A stretch of 64,000 bases of DNA from a bacterium HR28 (GTDB lineage Bacteria > Chloroflexota > Chloroflexia > Thermomicrobiales > Thermomicrobiaceae): contig BEIE01000001.1 in the NCBI GenBank assembly GCA_002898255.1, positions 1-64,000 of the forward strand, given 5' to 3'. Below are positions 7,735 through 16,931 of the stretch, piece by piece (position 1 is the first letter of the stretch; every line of letters starts with the position of its first letter). The notes beneath the pieces were generated by a model. The model saw only the letters and a list, made by a program, of their open reading frames with translations, made no database searches and was not told where the DNA came from. The position numbers were made by a program, and so were the translations under genes.

Positions 7735-8544
7735 ATGCAGGGGACGACCGACCCGTACGAGATTATCGCCGAGTATTACGACCTCGAATTCGCCGACTTC
7801 ACAGCAGATGTCGAGGTCTATCTGGCCTTTGCCCAACGGACCGGCGAACCGATCCTCGAGGTTGGCTGCGGGACAGGCCGGTTGCTCCTTCCGCTTGCCC
7901 AAGCCGGTTACCAGGTAGACGGCGTTGACCGGTCACCGGCGATGCTGGCCCGTGCGGCGGAGCGGCTCAAAGCAGCTGGGCTGCAGAGTGTTCGCCTCTT
8001 CCAGACTGACGCCGAGGATTTGCACCAGCTTTCTGACCACACCTATCGCTTGGCAATCGTGGCGCTGAACGGGTTCCTGCACCTCCCAGATCGTGCCGCG
8101 CAGCAGCGCGCTCTCGCAGAGCTCCACCGCGTCATGCAGACCGGTGGACTCCTCTTACTTGACGTTCTTCATCCCACGCCCCACCAACTCCGCGCCCTCG
8201 AGCAGCCTCTTGCCTGGGATGGATCCTGGGACTTACCTGATGGTAGCCGACTCGACCGCTTCACGAGCCGCACCGTTCACCCGGCCGAGCAAATGATCGT
8301 CACCACCTTGTTCTACGACCGCACAGACAAGACGACCGGGCAAGTGACGCGCCAGGTGGCACGCTACACTCTCCGCTACGTTCATCGCTTCGAACTGGAA
8401 CTCCTGCTCGAACTCGCTGGTTTTGCCATCGAGGCGATTTACGGGTCGTACGAACTCGAGCCTCTTTCCGACGAGAGTCCACAGATGCTCGTCGTCGCCG
8501 AGCGGCGGCCTCGCTCGGTATACTCGCTCCGCGTCGAGACATGA
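7735..8544 (+). CDS. class I SAM-dependent methyltransferase
   Basis: This 269-aa protein has the Rossmann methyltransferase fold. Motif I is ILEVGCGTGRLLLPLA at about 42-57, the acidic motif II follows (VDGVDRSPAMLARA), and the post-motif region includes LFQTDAEDLH. The N-terminal YEIIAEYYD is typical of small-molecule or ubiquinone-type methyltransferases. The substrate is not evident. It opens a short plus-strand unit with an RmlC-like epimerase (23 bases later) and aroA. There is no Shine-Dalgarno site; the promoter position suggests leaderless translation from the ATG. Confidence 0.82.
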   Translation: MQGTTDPYEIIAEYYDLEFADFTADVEVYLAFAQRTGEPILEVGCGTGRLLLPLAQAGYQVDGVDRSPAMLARAAERLKAAGLQSVRLFQTDAEDLHQLSDHTYRLAIVALNGFLHLPDRAAQQRALAELHRVMQTGGLLLLDVLHPTPHQLRALEQPLAWDGSWDLPDGSRLDRFTSRTVHPAEQMIVTTLFYDRTDKTTGQVTRQVARYTLRYVHRFELELLLELAGFAIEAIYGSYELEPLSDESPQMLVVAERRPRSVYSLRVET

Positions 8545-8566
8545 TGGTCCGACGGAGGCGAGAGCG

Positions 8567-9022
8567 GTGATCCACGGTGTGGAGATTAAACGGCTGGTCA
8601 CGCATGTCGACGAGCGCGGCTCGCTCACCGAGCTCATTCGTTGCGACGATCCGTTCTTTGAGAAGTTTGGGCAATGCTATGTCTCGGTCTCCTGGCCTGG
8701 GGTCATCCGCGCCTGGCACTGGCACAAGAAGCAGACCGACTATTTTGTCTGCATCAAAGGGATGATCAAGGTACCGCTCTTTGACCTACGGGAGGACTCG
8801 CCAACCTACCGCGAACTCAACGAGTTTTATCTCGGTGACGATAACCGGATCGTCCTCAAGATTCCACCGGGAGTGGCTCATGGCTTTAAGAACATCGGGA
8901 CTGAACCCTGCTACCTGCTCAACTTCCCCACCGAGCCGTACGATCCGGAGAATCCGGACGAGTATCGCCTGCCGTATGACACGCCAGAAATCCCGTATTC
9001 ATGGGACATCAAGTACCGCTGA
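8567..9022 (+). CDS. RmlC-like sugar-nucleotide epimerase (cupin)
   Basis: This 151-aa protein belongs to the dTDP-4-dehydrorhamnose 3,5-epimerase family. It shows the cupin strand pattern RAWHWHKKQTDYFVCIKG, LKIPPGVAHGFKNIG and the C-terminal DIKYR. It is shorter than classical RmlC (about 180 aa) and lacks the usual extended N-terminus, so the exact reaction is uncertain; a WxxK-type epimerase or isomerase is possible. Start is GTG with GGAGG eight bases upstream; the upstream part of the track ORF overlaps the methyltransferase. rmlB lies in the neighbouring convergent operon, so both may serve nucleotide-sugar synthesis. Confidence 0.8.
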   Translation: MIHGVEIKRLVTHVDERGSLTELIRCDDPFFEKFGQCYVSVSWPGVIRAWHWHKKQTDYFVCIKGMIKVPLFDLREDSPTYRELNEFYLGDDNRIVLKIPPGVAHGFKNIGTEPCYLLNFPTEPYDPENPDEYRLPYDTPEIPYSWDIKYR

Positions 9023-9031
9023 GGGTAGCCT

Positions 9032-10336
9032 GTGGTGATCACACGTTCTTATCCAGACCGCCTCGAGATTCGGCCAGCCGAACGTCCGGTCGATGCGGTT
9101 GTTCAGCTTCCCGGCTCAAAGAGCCTGACCAACCGAGCCCTCGTCCTCGCCGCACTCGCTGACGGCACGAGTGTCCTCGAAGGGGCGCTCCTCAGTGAGG
9201 ATAGCCTGGTTATGGTCGAGTCGCTCCGCCGGCTCGGCATTTCGGTCGAGGTCGATGAGACCTCCGAGCGGATGATCGTGGACGGACAGGGAGGAGCGAT
9301 CCCCGCTAAAGGGGCGGAACTCTTCGTTGGCAATTCTGGAACAACGGCGCGGTTCCTCACCGCAGTGGTCGCACTCGGACATGGCGACTACGTCGTGGAC
9401 GGGGTACCGCGCATGCGTGAGCGGCCAATCGAGCCCCTCCTCGATGCACTGCGGCAGTTGGGTGTGGACGCCGTCTCGCTGGCTGGCACCGGATGCCCGC
9501 CGGTGCGGGTGCGAGCACGCGGGATTGCGGGCGGCACCGTCCGGATGCGCGGGGATGTTTCAAGCCAGTACCTCAGCGCGCTCCTGATGGTCGGACCGTA
9601 CACGCGGGAGGGGTTACGTATCGAACTCGAGAGCGAGCTCGTCTCGATCCCCTACGTTGAAATGACGCTCGCCGCGATGGCCGACTTTGGCGTGCGCGCC
9701 TGGCGTGAGAGCGACCGCGTGTTCGTCGTCCCTGGAAATCAGCGCTATTGTGCTCGTACGTATCCCATCGAGCCCGATGCCTCGGGAGCTTCGTACTTCT
9801 TTGCCCTCGCGGCAGCGACGGCCGGCCGCGTCAGGGTGCCGCATCTTGGTAGTCGTTCGCTCCAGGGCGATGTGCACTTTGTCGATCTGCTCGAACGGAT
9901 GGGTTGCCAGGTGATCCGTGAACCGGACGCGATCACCGTCATTGGACAACGCCCGCTCCGTGGCATTGAGGCAGACATGAACGCCATCTCTGATACTGTC
10001 CCAACCCTGGCGGCCCTTGCCCCGCTTGCCGATGGGCCGGTGGTGATCCGGAACGTGCAGCACATCCGCTACAAGGAGACGGATCGCATCGCTGCAGTCG
10101 CGAACGAACTCCGTCGGCTCGGTCAAGAGGTTGAAGAGTATCCGGATGGCTTGCGGATCATCCCGCGGCCCGTTCGTCCGGCTGTCGTCCACACGTACAA
10201 CGACCACCGCATGGCGATGAGCTTCGCCGTGCTCGGCTGCGCGGTGCCCGGGATTGTTCTCGATAACCCTGGCTGTGTGGCCAAGACCTTCCCTGACTTC
10301 TTCGAGCGACTCCGGGCAGCCTTAGACGCTCACTAG
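9032..10336 (+). CDS. aroA: 3-phosphoshikimate 1-carboxyvinyltransferase (EPSP synthase)
   Basis: This 434-aa enzyme joins PEP to shikimate-3-phosphate in the shikimate pathway. Landmarks: [20 protein letters not shown] at the N-terminus, [10 protein letters not shown], the [10 protein letters not shown] segment, [17 protein letters not shown], and [13 protein letters not shown] near the C-terminus. The N-terminal loop has SLTNR. Length is normal. The GTG start has GAGGG upstream. It lies nine bases after the RmlC-like gene, and its stop TAG shares the tetranucleotide CTAG with the stop of the convergent aroC, which encodes the next pathway step. Confidence 0.96.
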   Translation: MVITRSYPDRLEIRPAERPVDAVVQLPGSKSLTNRALVLAALADGTSVLEGALLSEDSLVMVESLRRLGISVEVDETSERMIVDGQGGAIPAKGAELFVGNSGTTARFLTAVVALGHGDYVVDGVPRMRERPIEPLLDALRQLGVDAVSLAGTGCPPVRVRARGIAGGTVRMRGDVSSQYLSALLMVGPYTREGLRIELESELVSIPYVEMTLAAMADFGVRAWRESDRVFVVPGNQRYCARTYPIEPDASGASYFFALAAATAGRVRVPHLGSRSLQGDVHFVDLLERMGCQVIREPDAITVIGQRPLRGIEADMNAISDTVPTLAALAPLADGPVVIRNVQHIRYKETDRIAAVANELRRLGQEVEEYPDGLRIIPRPVRPAVVHTYNDHRMAMSFAVLGCAVPGIVLDNPGCVAKTFPDFFERLRAALDAH

Positions 10337-11400
10337 ACGCGTGCCGCGCGATTCATCAGATAGCAGTCGGCGAGGACGAGCAGCAGCATCGCCTCTGCAA
10401 CCGGAACGACACGCGGGCAGATTGAGGGATCGTGTCGCCCTTCGACGACGATGGTCCGCTCGTTGCCATAGATGTCCACCGTCCGCTGCGGGCGCGCGAT
10501 CGAAGATGTCGGCTTGACCGCGAGCCGCACGACAATCTCTTCACCGGTGGAAATACCGCCCAACATCCCGCCAGCATGATTCGTCAGCGTCCGCACCCGC
10601 CCGTCTTCCATCACGAAGGGATCGTTGTGCTCGTGGCCATAGAGCCGCGCCGCAGCAAAGCCATCCCCGATCTCGACCCCCTTTACTGCGGGGATGCTTA
10701 GCATCGCATAGCCGATCAGCGCATCTAATTTGTCCATCGTCGGCTCACCGAGCCCTGGCGGTACGTTCACCGCCCGCACTTCGACGATGCCACCGACGCT
10801 CGTCTTCTGTTCCTTTGCCTCGAGGATGGCCGCGACCATCTTCTGTGCGGCGACCGGGTCAGGGCACCGTACCGGGTTGCGATCGATCTCTTCACGGTCG
10901 AACGTTTCAATCGTGATTCCAGCGAGCTCCCGGACGAACCCATAGACCTCAACACCTGCCACCGTCCGCAGGAGCTGCCGGGCGATTGCTCCTGCCGCAA
11001 CCCGGCCCCATGTCTCCCGAGCACTCGAGCGTCCGCCACCACGGTGATCGCGATGCCCGTACTTGACCCAGTAGGTGTAATCGGCATGCCCGGGACGGAA
11101 GACATCGCGCAGTGGCTCATACTTGCTCGAGTCAGCATCGGCATTGTAGGTAATCAGAGAGATTGGGGCCCCAGTGGTCTTCCCCTCAAAAACGCCTGAG
11201 AGGATCGTCACTCGATCGCGCTCCTGGCGAGGCGATGTCACCTCGCTTTGTCCTACTCGACGGCGGTCAAGGTCTCGCTGAATAATCTCCTCATTCAATT
11301 CCAGTCCAGCCGGACAACCATCGACCACAACACCCAAGGCTGGACCGTGCGATTCACCCCAGGTCGTCACCCGGAAAAGTCTGCCGAACGTACTGCCCAT
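10333..11400 (-). CDS. aroC: chorismate synthase
   Basis: This 355-aa FMN-dependent enzyme converts EPSP to chorismate, the last step of the shikimate pathway and directly after AroA. Diagnostic segments are [70 protein letters not shown], and the C-terminal [19 protein letters not shown]. Start is ATG with AGGGACA close by and GGAGG farther upstream. It is the terminal gene of the six-gene minus-strand unit starting at rmlB. Its end overlaps the aroA stop by 3 bases. Confidence 0.96.
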   Translation of the reverse strand: MGSTFGRLFRVTTWGESHGPALGVVVDGCPAGLELNEEIIQRDLDRRRVGQSEVTSPRQERDRVTILSGVFEGKTTGAPISLITYNADADSSKYEPLRDVFRPGHADYTYWVKYGHRDHRGGGRSSARETWGRVAAGAIARQLLRTVAGVEVYGFVRELAGITIETFDREEIDRNPVRCPDPVAAQKMVAAILEAKEQKTSVGGIVEVRAVNVPPGLGEPTMDKLDALIGYAMLSIPAVKGVEIGDGFAAARLYGHEHNDPFVMEDGRVRTLTNHAGGMLGGISTGEEIVVRLAVKPTSSIARPQRTVDIYGNERTIVVEGRHDPSICPRVVPVAEAMLLLVLADCYLMNRAARV

Positions 11401-11433
11401 TGTCCCTGTACTCCTCCATCCTCCGTAATCGAC

Positions 11434-12282
11434 TTATGCCTCGAGCGGATCAGCTAGCCAGCGCCCGTAAATTTGATAATCCAGCTCCGGTACGCGGCGG
11501 AAGCCGAATCGCTCGTAAAGCCGACGGCTGCGCTGATTGCTCGCCTGTGTACTGAGTGCGATCCGATGTGCTCCGCGCGCCGCCAGAACACGTACTGCCC
11601 ACACCAACGACTCGTACCCGTACCCTCGCCCTTGGTACAAGGGTGAGACAGCGAGCCGATCCAGATGTCCCCAACCGCGCAGACGCGTGACACCGACGTA
11701 GCTCACCGGCGTCCCGTCACGTTCGCGGCCAAGATAGACATCGACGCGTGGATCACTCATGTACTCGTCGAATTCCTCTAAGCTGTTCCACCACAGCCAG
11801 TCGAATGCCTCGTGATCGAGGTCGAGCAGCTCTCCCAACGTAAACGGATCGTCTGCATCCACCCGCTCAAAGCGCAAGCGTGACGGACCCGGTGGCACGG
11901 TGTAGAGCACCATCTCGTACACTAAGATCTCCTCGAGCAGCTCGAAACCCGTCCGCTCATAGAACACCGGTGGACGCCGCTCGTATTGTTGCGCAGAGAC
12001 GAGAAGTTGCTTCCCTTGCGCAGTCGCAACATCAGCCAGCGCATCAATCAACTGATAGGTGAGCCCGCCACTGGTCACTTCGAGAAGTGCGACGATCTCT
12101 TCGCGATGTCGCCACGGTCCGGCGAGCACATATTCACCTGTCGCTGGTGCCCACAGCGACAGGCCAGGTGCATCTCGCACGAGCTCGGCGACCTCCTCCA
12201 CACTGTACCGGCTTCCCCACTTCAGCCGGAGACGTGGGAGGTCGTCGAGGGCCAATGGGACAATCAGCGTCGACTCGACCAT
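11434..12282 (-). CDS. GNAT-family acetyltransferase, probably two GNAT domains
   Basis: In this 282-aa protein the C-terminal half (about 135-275) is a clear GNAT N-acetyltransferase fold: DRLAVSPLYQGRGYGYESL is the acetyl-CoA loop and SNQRSRRLYERFGFRRVPE is the terminal motif. The N-terminal half looks like a degenerate GNAT domain (FYERTGFELLEE at about 108-120) without the acetyl-CoA loop. Substrate unknown. The ATG follows GGAGAGAA. It lies 34 bases upstream of aroC and 27 bases after the binding-protein gene, so co-transcription is likely. Confidence 0.75.
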   Translation of the reverse strand: MVESTLIVPLALDDLPRLRLKWGSRYSVEEVAELVRDAPGLSLWAPATGEYVLAGPWRHREEIVALLEVTSGGLTYQLIDALADVATAQGKQLLVSAQQYERRPPVFYERTGFELLEEILVYEMVLYTVPPGPSRLRFERVDADDPFTLGELLDLDHEAFDWLWWNSLEEFDEYMSDPRVDVYLGRERDGTPVSYVGVTRLRGWGHLDRLAVSPLYQGRGYGYESLVWAVRVLAARGAHRIALSTQASNQRSRRLYERFGFRRVPELDYQIYGRWLADPLEA

Positions 12283-12308
12283 TTCTCTCCGACCAACATC
12301 ACGGGCAC

Positions 12309-14039
12309 TCAGCGCGCTGGGTGCGATCCATCGATCCAGACACGCTCCAATCCGAGGATACCCAAAGGGGTCATTGGAAAGTCGCGAACCCGCGGCGCGA
12401 CGAGCAAGTATTCCACGTCGAACGTCAGTGGGAGAACGACCGCCTCATCGAGGATAGCTTGTTGGGCGGAGAGAAATGCCTCCCGCCGCTCGCCTGGATC
12501 CAGAGTGTGCCGAGCCTGGTCGAGCAAGCGCTGGACACGCGGGTTCTCGTACGCGATCGGGCGCGCAGGGCTGTCCGTTGCGAACAAGGCATCAAGTATC
12601 GCCTCGGGATCGGGATAGTCCGCGACCCAGGAAAAGACGAAGATTGGCAGCCGCCTCGCATCGAGATCGGCCAGATAGTCTGGCCAGTCCAACTGGAGGA
12701 CTTCGACGTCCGCGCCGAGTTCCTGCTCCCAGACGCGGGCGAGCATAACCGCTAGGTCGCTCCCAGCACTCACGACCTCAAGCTGGAGCTGACGCCCGGC
12801 CAAGAGTTCTCGCGCAGCCTCCGGATCGGTGGGCAACACCGAAGCTGCCCACGGGCTTCCTGGCATCTCTTCTGGCACGATCCCCTCGGCCAGCCGCACC
12901 TTCCCTTGGAGTGTCACCCGGGCCACCTTCTCGCGGGGAAACGCTTGAATCAATGCTCGCCGCACGGCTGGATCGTCGAGCGGCGGCACAGCCGGGTTAA
13001 AGAACACATAGGTTCCCGCGAAGAGCGGCTGCACAACCAAGTGGTCGCGATAAGGCGACTCGGGCGCGCTCAACCGATCCACAGCCCAGGGCGGAACGTT
13101 GGCGACATCGAGCTGACCGCGCTCGTACTGATTCAGCGGCGAGAGCGCCGCTGAGCCGATCGCGATGTGCACCTCACGGAGATATGGTGGCTGTGGTCGA
13201 TAATCAAGATGAGGTCCGAGCACGAGCTCCTCGGTGTCCCAACGCAATAACCGGAATGGGCCGCTCCCAATGGGATGTCGCCACCACTCCGGCCCTTGCT
13301 CAACATTGGCACGCAGCACCACGCTCGCGACCGGCAAGGCCAAGCGGAGCAGAAAGGTCGCGCTCGGTGCCTCCAAGCGCAGCCGTAGTGTCCGCTCATC
13401 AAGGAGCTCGACTCCCGGAATATCACTGCGCCGGCCGAGCAGACGATCTTCGGCACCAACAAGATCACGCAGTACACCCCAGGCTGGTAGTCCCCGCCCG
13501 TCGCCGCCGTTCAGTGCTGGATCGCACGCCCGTTCGAGCGAGTACTTGACATCAGCGGCAGTGATCGGTGTTCCGTCGTGAAACGTAATATCGGGACGCA
13601 ACCGTACCGTGTAGGTACGCCCATCCGGAGATACCTCAATGCGCTCAGCCAGTTCCGGGACAGGACGGAGCGAGGGATCGAAGCGTACTAACCCACGAAA
13701 CAGCTGCTGGACCACAAAGGCGGACTCAACATCGCGGACGAGCGCCGGATCGAGCGTGAGTGGCCCATCTGGTGAACCGGCCAAGGTGAGTTCTTGATCG
13801 CCTACCAGAGGTGGCGGCTGAGGCGCCGGTGGTGCCTCGAGGATCTCTCCCGGCAGCACCGGCGTGACCGATGGAGTCGTGAGGATCACCTGGGGGAATC
13901 CATCAGGTGAGGAAACTGCCTCGGGCGGCGAATTCCCTGGCGTCGCGACTGGGCTGGACGGAATCAGGAACCGACAGCTCGCCAGAACGAGCAGTAGGAG
14001 AATAAACAGCGTCAGGCGACTACGCTCGTGGGCCTTCAT
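12309..14039 (-). CDS. extracellular peptide-binding lipoprotein (ABC SBP family 5)
   Basis: This 576-aa OppA/DppA-type solute-binding protein is predicted to be exported and lipid-anchored: basic start, hydrophobic core and lipobox LASC. Family features include ALVRDVESAFVVQQLFRGLV, the VRLRPDITFHDGTPITAADV signature, ERACDP, IGSGPFRLLRWD and the AFPREKVARVTLQGK region. I start at the ATG at 14039, which overlaps the kinase gene end by 20 bases. No permease or ATPase genes accompany it, so it either feeds a distant transporter or acts as a sensor component. It is unlike the second family-5 protein of the window, which carries a Tat-type signal. Confidence 0.85.
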   Translation of the reverse strand: MKAHERSRLTLFILLLLVLASCRFLIPSSPVATPGNSPPEAVSSPDGFPQVILTTPSVTPVLPGEILEAPPAPQPPPLVGDQELTLAGSPDGPLTLDPALVRDVESAFVVQQLFRGLVRFDPSLRPVPELAERIEVSPDGRTYTVRLRPDITFHDGTPITAADVKYSLERACDPALNGGDGRGLPAWGVLRDLVGAEDRLLGRRSDIPGVELLDERTLRLRLEAPSATFLLRLALPVASVVLRANVEQGPEWWRHPIGSGPFRLLRWDTEELVLGPHLDYRPQPPYLREVHIAIGSAALSPLNQYERGQLDVANVPPWAVDRLSAPESPYRDHLVVQPLFAGTYVFFNPAVPPLDDPAVRRALIQAFPREKVARVTLQGKVRLAEGIVPEEMPGSPWAASVLPTDPEAARELLAGRQLQLEVVSAGSDLAVMLARVWEQELGADVEVLQLDWPDYLADLDARRLPIFVFSWVADYPDPEAILDALFATDSPARPIAYENPRVQRLLDQARHTLDPGERREAFLSAQQAILDEAVVLPLTFDVEYLLVAPRVRDFPMTPLGILGLERVWIDGSHPAR

Positions 14040-14391
14040 CGCTTTTCTTCCGAGACGCACGCTCCGTCAGTACTGCCAAAATCCGCGCGACGACTTCGTC
14101 CACAGTCAGTAGACCGGTATCGAGAACGAGATCAGCGTGCGCCCGTGCCTCGGCCAACCGTTCTTGCTCAAGCCGATAGAGCCACTCGGGCCAGTCGTGA
14201 CCGCGTCGTGCCCGCACCGTCTCTAAGCTCGCATCGAGGTAGACCAGGAGATCTGGTTCTGGTCGGCGCCAGAGATCACGCACGATGGAATGTTCCTGCC
14301 CAACGACGACGGCATCGATTCCGCGTCGAGCGAGCTCCGCAGCGATGGTCGATTTTCCGGCCCCGCAAGGGCCGACGAGGACGACACGCAT
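14020..14391 (-). CDS. small P-loop nucleotide kinase-like protein
   Basis: This 123-aa protein has a P-loop VGPCGAGKSTIAAELARRGI at the start, then VLVGQEHS and a PDLLVYLDAS strand followed by RARR, the pattern of adenylate/shikimate-kinase-like enzymes. It is short compared with such kinases (160-190 aa). The track ORF begins 114 bases earlier, but MRVVLVG at 14391 is the natural domain start and has GGAG nearby. Substrate unknown. The gene sits between a SpoIIE-type phosphatase and a binding-protein gene in the same unit. Confidence 0.7.
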   Translation of the reverse strand: MRVVLVGPCGAGKSTIAAELARRGIDAVVVGQEHSIVRDLWRRPEPDLLVYLDASLETVRARRGHDWPEWLYRLEQERLAEARAHADLVLDTGLLTVDEVVARILAVLTERASRKKSDEGPRA

Positions 14392-14449
14392 CGACGACTC
14401 CATACCGCACGTTGTAGGGAAGTGTACCGGGTTCCTTTCACCCTGTGCC

Positions 14450-15163
14450 TCACTCGGGCAGCGGAAAGCAGAGTGCGAGCCGCCGGATTGGCTGCACCGC
14501 TCCACCGCCGTGGAGTTTGAGTGCTACGACCGTCATATCGTCCTGTGGATTCCCGCGGTCGGCCGCCAACGCTGCCGAGAGGAGACCGTCAGCGACTTCT
14601 TGCGCCGTCCGCTCAGGCCACGCCTCCTGCTGGGCATACGCGACAACATCGAACGCTTGTTGCCAACGTCGACCAGCGTGCGCAACACCGTCGCTGACCA
14701 GGATGGCAGTCAACCCGGGCTCCAACGGCCACTCGGTGACACTCGGACGAGTGTGCCGATAGACGCCAATGCGCCCGCCCGTGGAAGCGACCACCTCGAT
14801 ACCACTGTCGCGGACAAGTACGAGTGGGGCTTCACTATTCCGCGTGACGACGAGCGTGCGGCTGGCAAGATCGACCGAGACAATGTCCAATTCGGCCGAA
14901 ACACGTCCACCGCGCAGTGTGTACAAGAAGTCGTGCGCCGCCCGTGCCGCTGCTCCGTCACGCACGCCTTCATTCAGCAGGCCGATGACCCGCCCAGCGA
15001 TCTGTAGGCTCAACAGTTTGGCTGCACTCCCGGAACCCTGGGCATCCACCAGGACGACCGAAATGCCACCACCCGGCCGTTCGACGAGCTCCACAGTGTC
15101 GCCGCTCTCGCGACTACCCGCCCGGTGTGTCTTCGCAATGGCGAGTTCGATAGTAAGTGTCAC
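14450..15163 (-). CDS. SpoIIE/PP2C-type protein phosphatase domain protein
   Basis: This 237-aa single-domain serine phosphatase candidate has the PP2C-like metal-binding pattern: VVLVDAQGSGSAA at about 36-48 (the DG position reads DAQG), ILVSDGVAHAGR in the middle and NPQDDMTVVALKL near the end, with the paired Asp that holds Mn/Mg. Such phosphatases act on anti-sigma-factor antagonists in partner-switching; no partner genes are visible here. GTG start overlaps the rmlB stop (GTGA). The DG-to-DA change in the first metal motif might reduce activity. Confidence 0.75.
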   Translation of the reverse strand: MTLTIELAIAKTHRAGSRESGDTVELVERPGGGISVVLVDAQGSGSAAKLLSLQIAGRVIGLLNEGVRDGAAARAAHDFLYTLRGGRVSAELDIVSVDLASRTLVVTRNSEAPLVLVRDSGIEVVASTGGRIGVYRHTRPSVTEWPLEPGLTAILVSDGVAHAGRRWQQAFDVVAYAQQEAWPERTAQEVADGLLSAALAADRGNPQDDMTVVALKLHGGGAVQPIRRLALCFPLPE

Positions 15164-16194
15164 GACGATCGAAGAACTGATGTCCGACCTTCGTAGTTTC
15201 GGGCGTAGTACGCCGCAAATGCGTCATCGCGCCGGGCCCGCCACCAGTCCTGTCGTTCGCAATACCATGCGACCGTTTTGGCCAAGCCCTCAGCGAACGA
15301 AATACGGGGGCGCCAGCCAAGTGCCGCGAGACGACTCCAGTCGACGGCATACCGCCGGTCATGGCCCGGACGATCAGCCACATGGACGATTGCCGCAGGG
15401 TCCGCCCCGAGAAGCTCGACAAGTGCGCGCGCAACCGCGAGATTTGGCCGATGCTCGGAAGCTCCGATATTGTAGACCTGCCCCGGTTCACCGTGCAGGA
15501 GCACCACCCAAATGGCGCGGCAGTGATCATCGACATAGAGCCAGTCGCGCTCTTGCAGACCGTCACCGTAAATGGGAATCGGTTGCCCGCTCAGAAGATT
15601 CGTGATGGCCAGCGGAATGAATTTCTCAGGATGCTGGTATGGCCCGTACGTATTGCAACCGCGGGTGACGAGGACTGGGAGCCCGTAGCTAGCCCAATAG
15701 GCAAAGGCAAAGTGTTCGGCAGCCGTCTTGCTCGCAGCATAGGGATTCCGAGGACGCAGCGGATCATCTTCTTTCGCCGCGCCGATCAGCACCTCCCCAT
15801 AGACCTCGTCTGTACTCACATGGAGGAATCGAGAGACACGAGCACGCGTCGCGTGTTCAAGGAGCACCATCGTTCCCCAGACATTCGTCTGGACAAAGGC
15901 AGCAGGCTCGAGGAGCGACCGGTCAACGTGGGTCTCGGCCGCGAAGTTCACGACCGCATCACAACCGGTCATCGCTTCGGCAACCGCATCCGGGTCGGCA
16001 ATATCGCCTTGGAGAAAACGAACCCGTGGATCGTCGAGCACTCCCTCGAGATTGAGGAGGCTTCCAGCATACGTGAGCTTGTCGAGGATCACAATCTCGG
16101 GAATCCCACAGGCCAAGGCCAGTCGGACAAAGTGACTTCCGATAAATCCGGCGCCACCGGTCACCAGTACACGACGAAACGGCGCTGTGGACAC
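15160..16194 (-). CDS. rmlB: dTDP-glucose 4,6-dehydratase
   Basis: This 344-aa extended short-chain dehydrogenase makes dTDP-4-keto-6-deoxyglucose for deoxysugar synthesis. It has the NAD site VTGGAGFIGSHFVRLAL, NFAAETHVDRS, STDEVYGE, the catalytic YAASK, and GPYQHPEKFIP with IYGDGLQERDWLYVDDHC. Length fits the family. The GTG start has GGGAGGG seven bases upstream. It heads the minus-strand unit that runs through aroC. No rmlA or rmlD is seen, but an RmlC-like gene lies in the facing unit. Confidence 0.9.
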   Translation of the reverse strand: MSTAPFRRVLVTGGAGFIGSHFVRLALACGIPEIVILDKLTYAGSLLNLEGVLDDPRVRFLQGDIADPDAVAEAMTGCDAVVNFAAETHVDRSLLEPAAFVQTNVWGTMVLLEHATRARVSRFLHVSTDEVYGEVLIGAAKEDDPLRPRNPYAASKTAAEHFAFAYWASYGLPVLVTRGCNTYGPYQHPEKFIPLAITNLLSGQPIPIYGDGLQERDWLYVDDHCRAIWVVLLHGEPGQVYNIGASEHRPNLAVARALVELLGADPAAIVHVADRPGHDRRYAVDWSRLAALGWRPRISFAEGLAKTVAWYCERQDWWRARRDDAFAAYYARNYEGRTSVLRSS

Positions 16195-16558
16195 CGACGC
16201 CCTCCCTATTCAGTGTGAGCCTAGCATCTGCACGGCATGATCAGCAACCTGCTGGTAACTTCCATGACGCACTGGAGAGAGTTGTCCGAAAACGAGCTGT
16301 TCTGACCGCTGGAGGACATCAGAACCGACAACAGCAAGGTGACCTGGCTAGTATCGATTCCCCACGCCTTCGTCTTCCATGAGAGGTCTTTGCCACCACA
16401 GCCCGGTAGATGCCCCCAAGCATGGCAGCAACCCGTCGTGGCAAGCGGAGCACCCGTCACCCTTGTGCGCTGCTCAGAGCGCTACCTGAAGGAAGCGCCC
16501 CGCGTTCAAGTTGCGGCAGCACGGCGGCGAGAAGGACAAAGGTTTGCAAACCCGGGTA
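16195..16558. other. non-coding stretch upstream of the structured-RNA candidate
   Basis: About 360 bases between divergent units. No ORF with a ribosome binding site is present. It should hold the rmlB promoter, which I could not place with confidence. Confidence 0.4.
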
Positions 16559-16587
16559 TTGACAGGCAGGGCCGTTCGTACTAGAGT
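16559..16587 (+). promoter_or_regulatory. sigma70-type promoter of a structured RNA
   Basis: TTGACA, a 17-bp spacer and TAGAGT. The predicted start is near 16594. No gene starts within 370 bases, so the product is a leader or a free RNA. Confidence 0.65.
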
Positions 16588-16593
16588 GGTACT

Positions 16594-16803
16594 AGCCAGT
16601 AGTACTCGCCGCAGGGACGGCCGGCCGAAACCAGAGCGGGACCAGAGTACTACCCGGTGCGGGTCGGTTTGCTCAAGGGAAGGGGGAATTCCCGTGAAGT
16701 GGAAGAGCTGGAAGATTCGCTGACACGTCCCACAGGGACGGAAGGCCACTGTTCATAAACACCCTGGCCGCTGAGAGTCACCGGCGGCGCGGGGTGTTTT
16801 TCT
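16594..16803 (+). ncRNA. structured RNA candidate of unknown class, bounded by promoter and terminator
   Basis: About 210 nt between a good promoter and an intrinsic terminator. A 9-bp perfect stem GTAGTACTC (16599-16607) / GAGTACTAC (16645-16653) encloses a GC-rich loop with GGCCGAAACC. Further paired segments follow (GGGAATTCCC, GTCCCACAGGGAC). I could not match it to cobalamin, c-di-GMP, SAM, TPP, 6S, SRP or RNase P consensus. It could be a small RNA or a riboswitch-like leader of the HD-GYP gene 170 bases downstream. Confidence 0.5.
16757..16803 (+). terminator. intrinsic terminator
   Basis: AAACACCC pairs with GGGTGTTT around an inner GCCGC/GCGGC stem, and the sequence runs out into GTTTTTCT. 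It ends the structured RNA before the HD-GYP gene. Confidence 0.75.
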
Positions 16804-16931
16804 GCTACACCATGCGTTCTATGAAGCTAAGACTTCAGTACCTGCAAACCCTGTGCATCCAGTCACGAGAAGCACAGACCTTCGTCGCCACCAAAGCCTG
16901 ACCTGATGATCCTGGAAATTTAAAGGAGATC

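Noticed and set aside
16594-16803. c-di-GMP riboswitch upstream of the HD-GYP gene
   Set aside because: The idea fits the neighbour, but the conserved GCAAA, GGGACGCAAAGC and CCGGGU elements of class I are absent; left as unassigned RNA.
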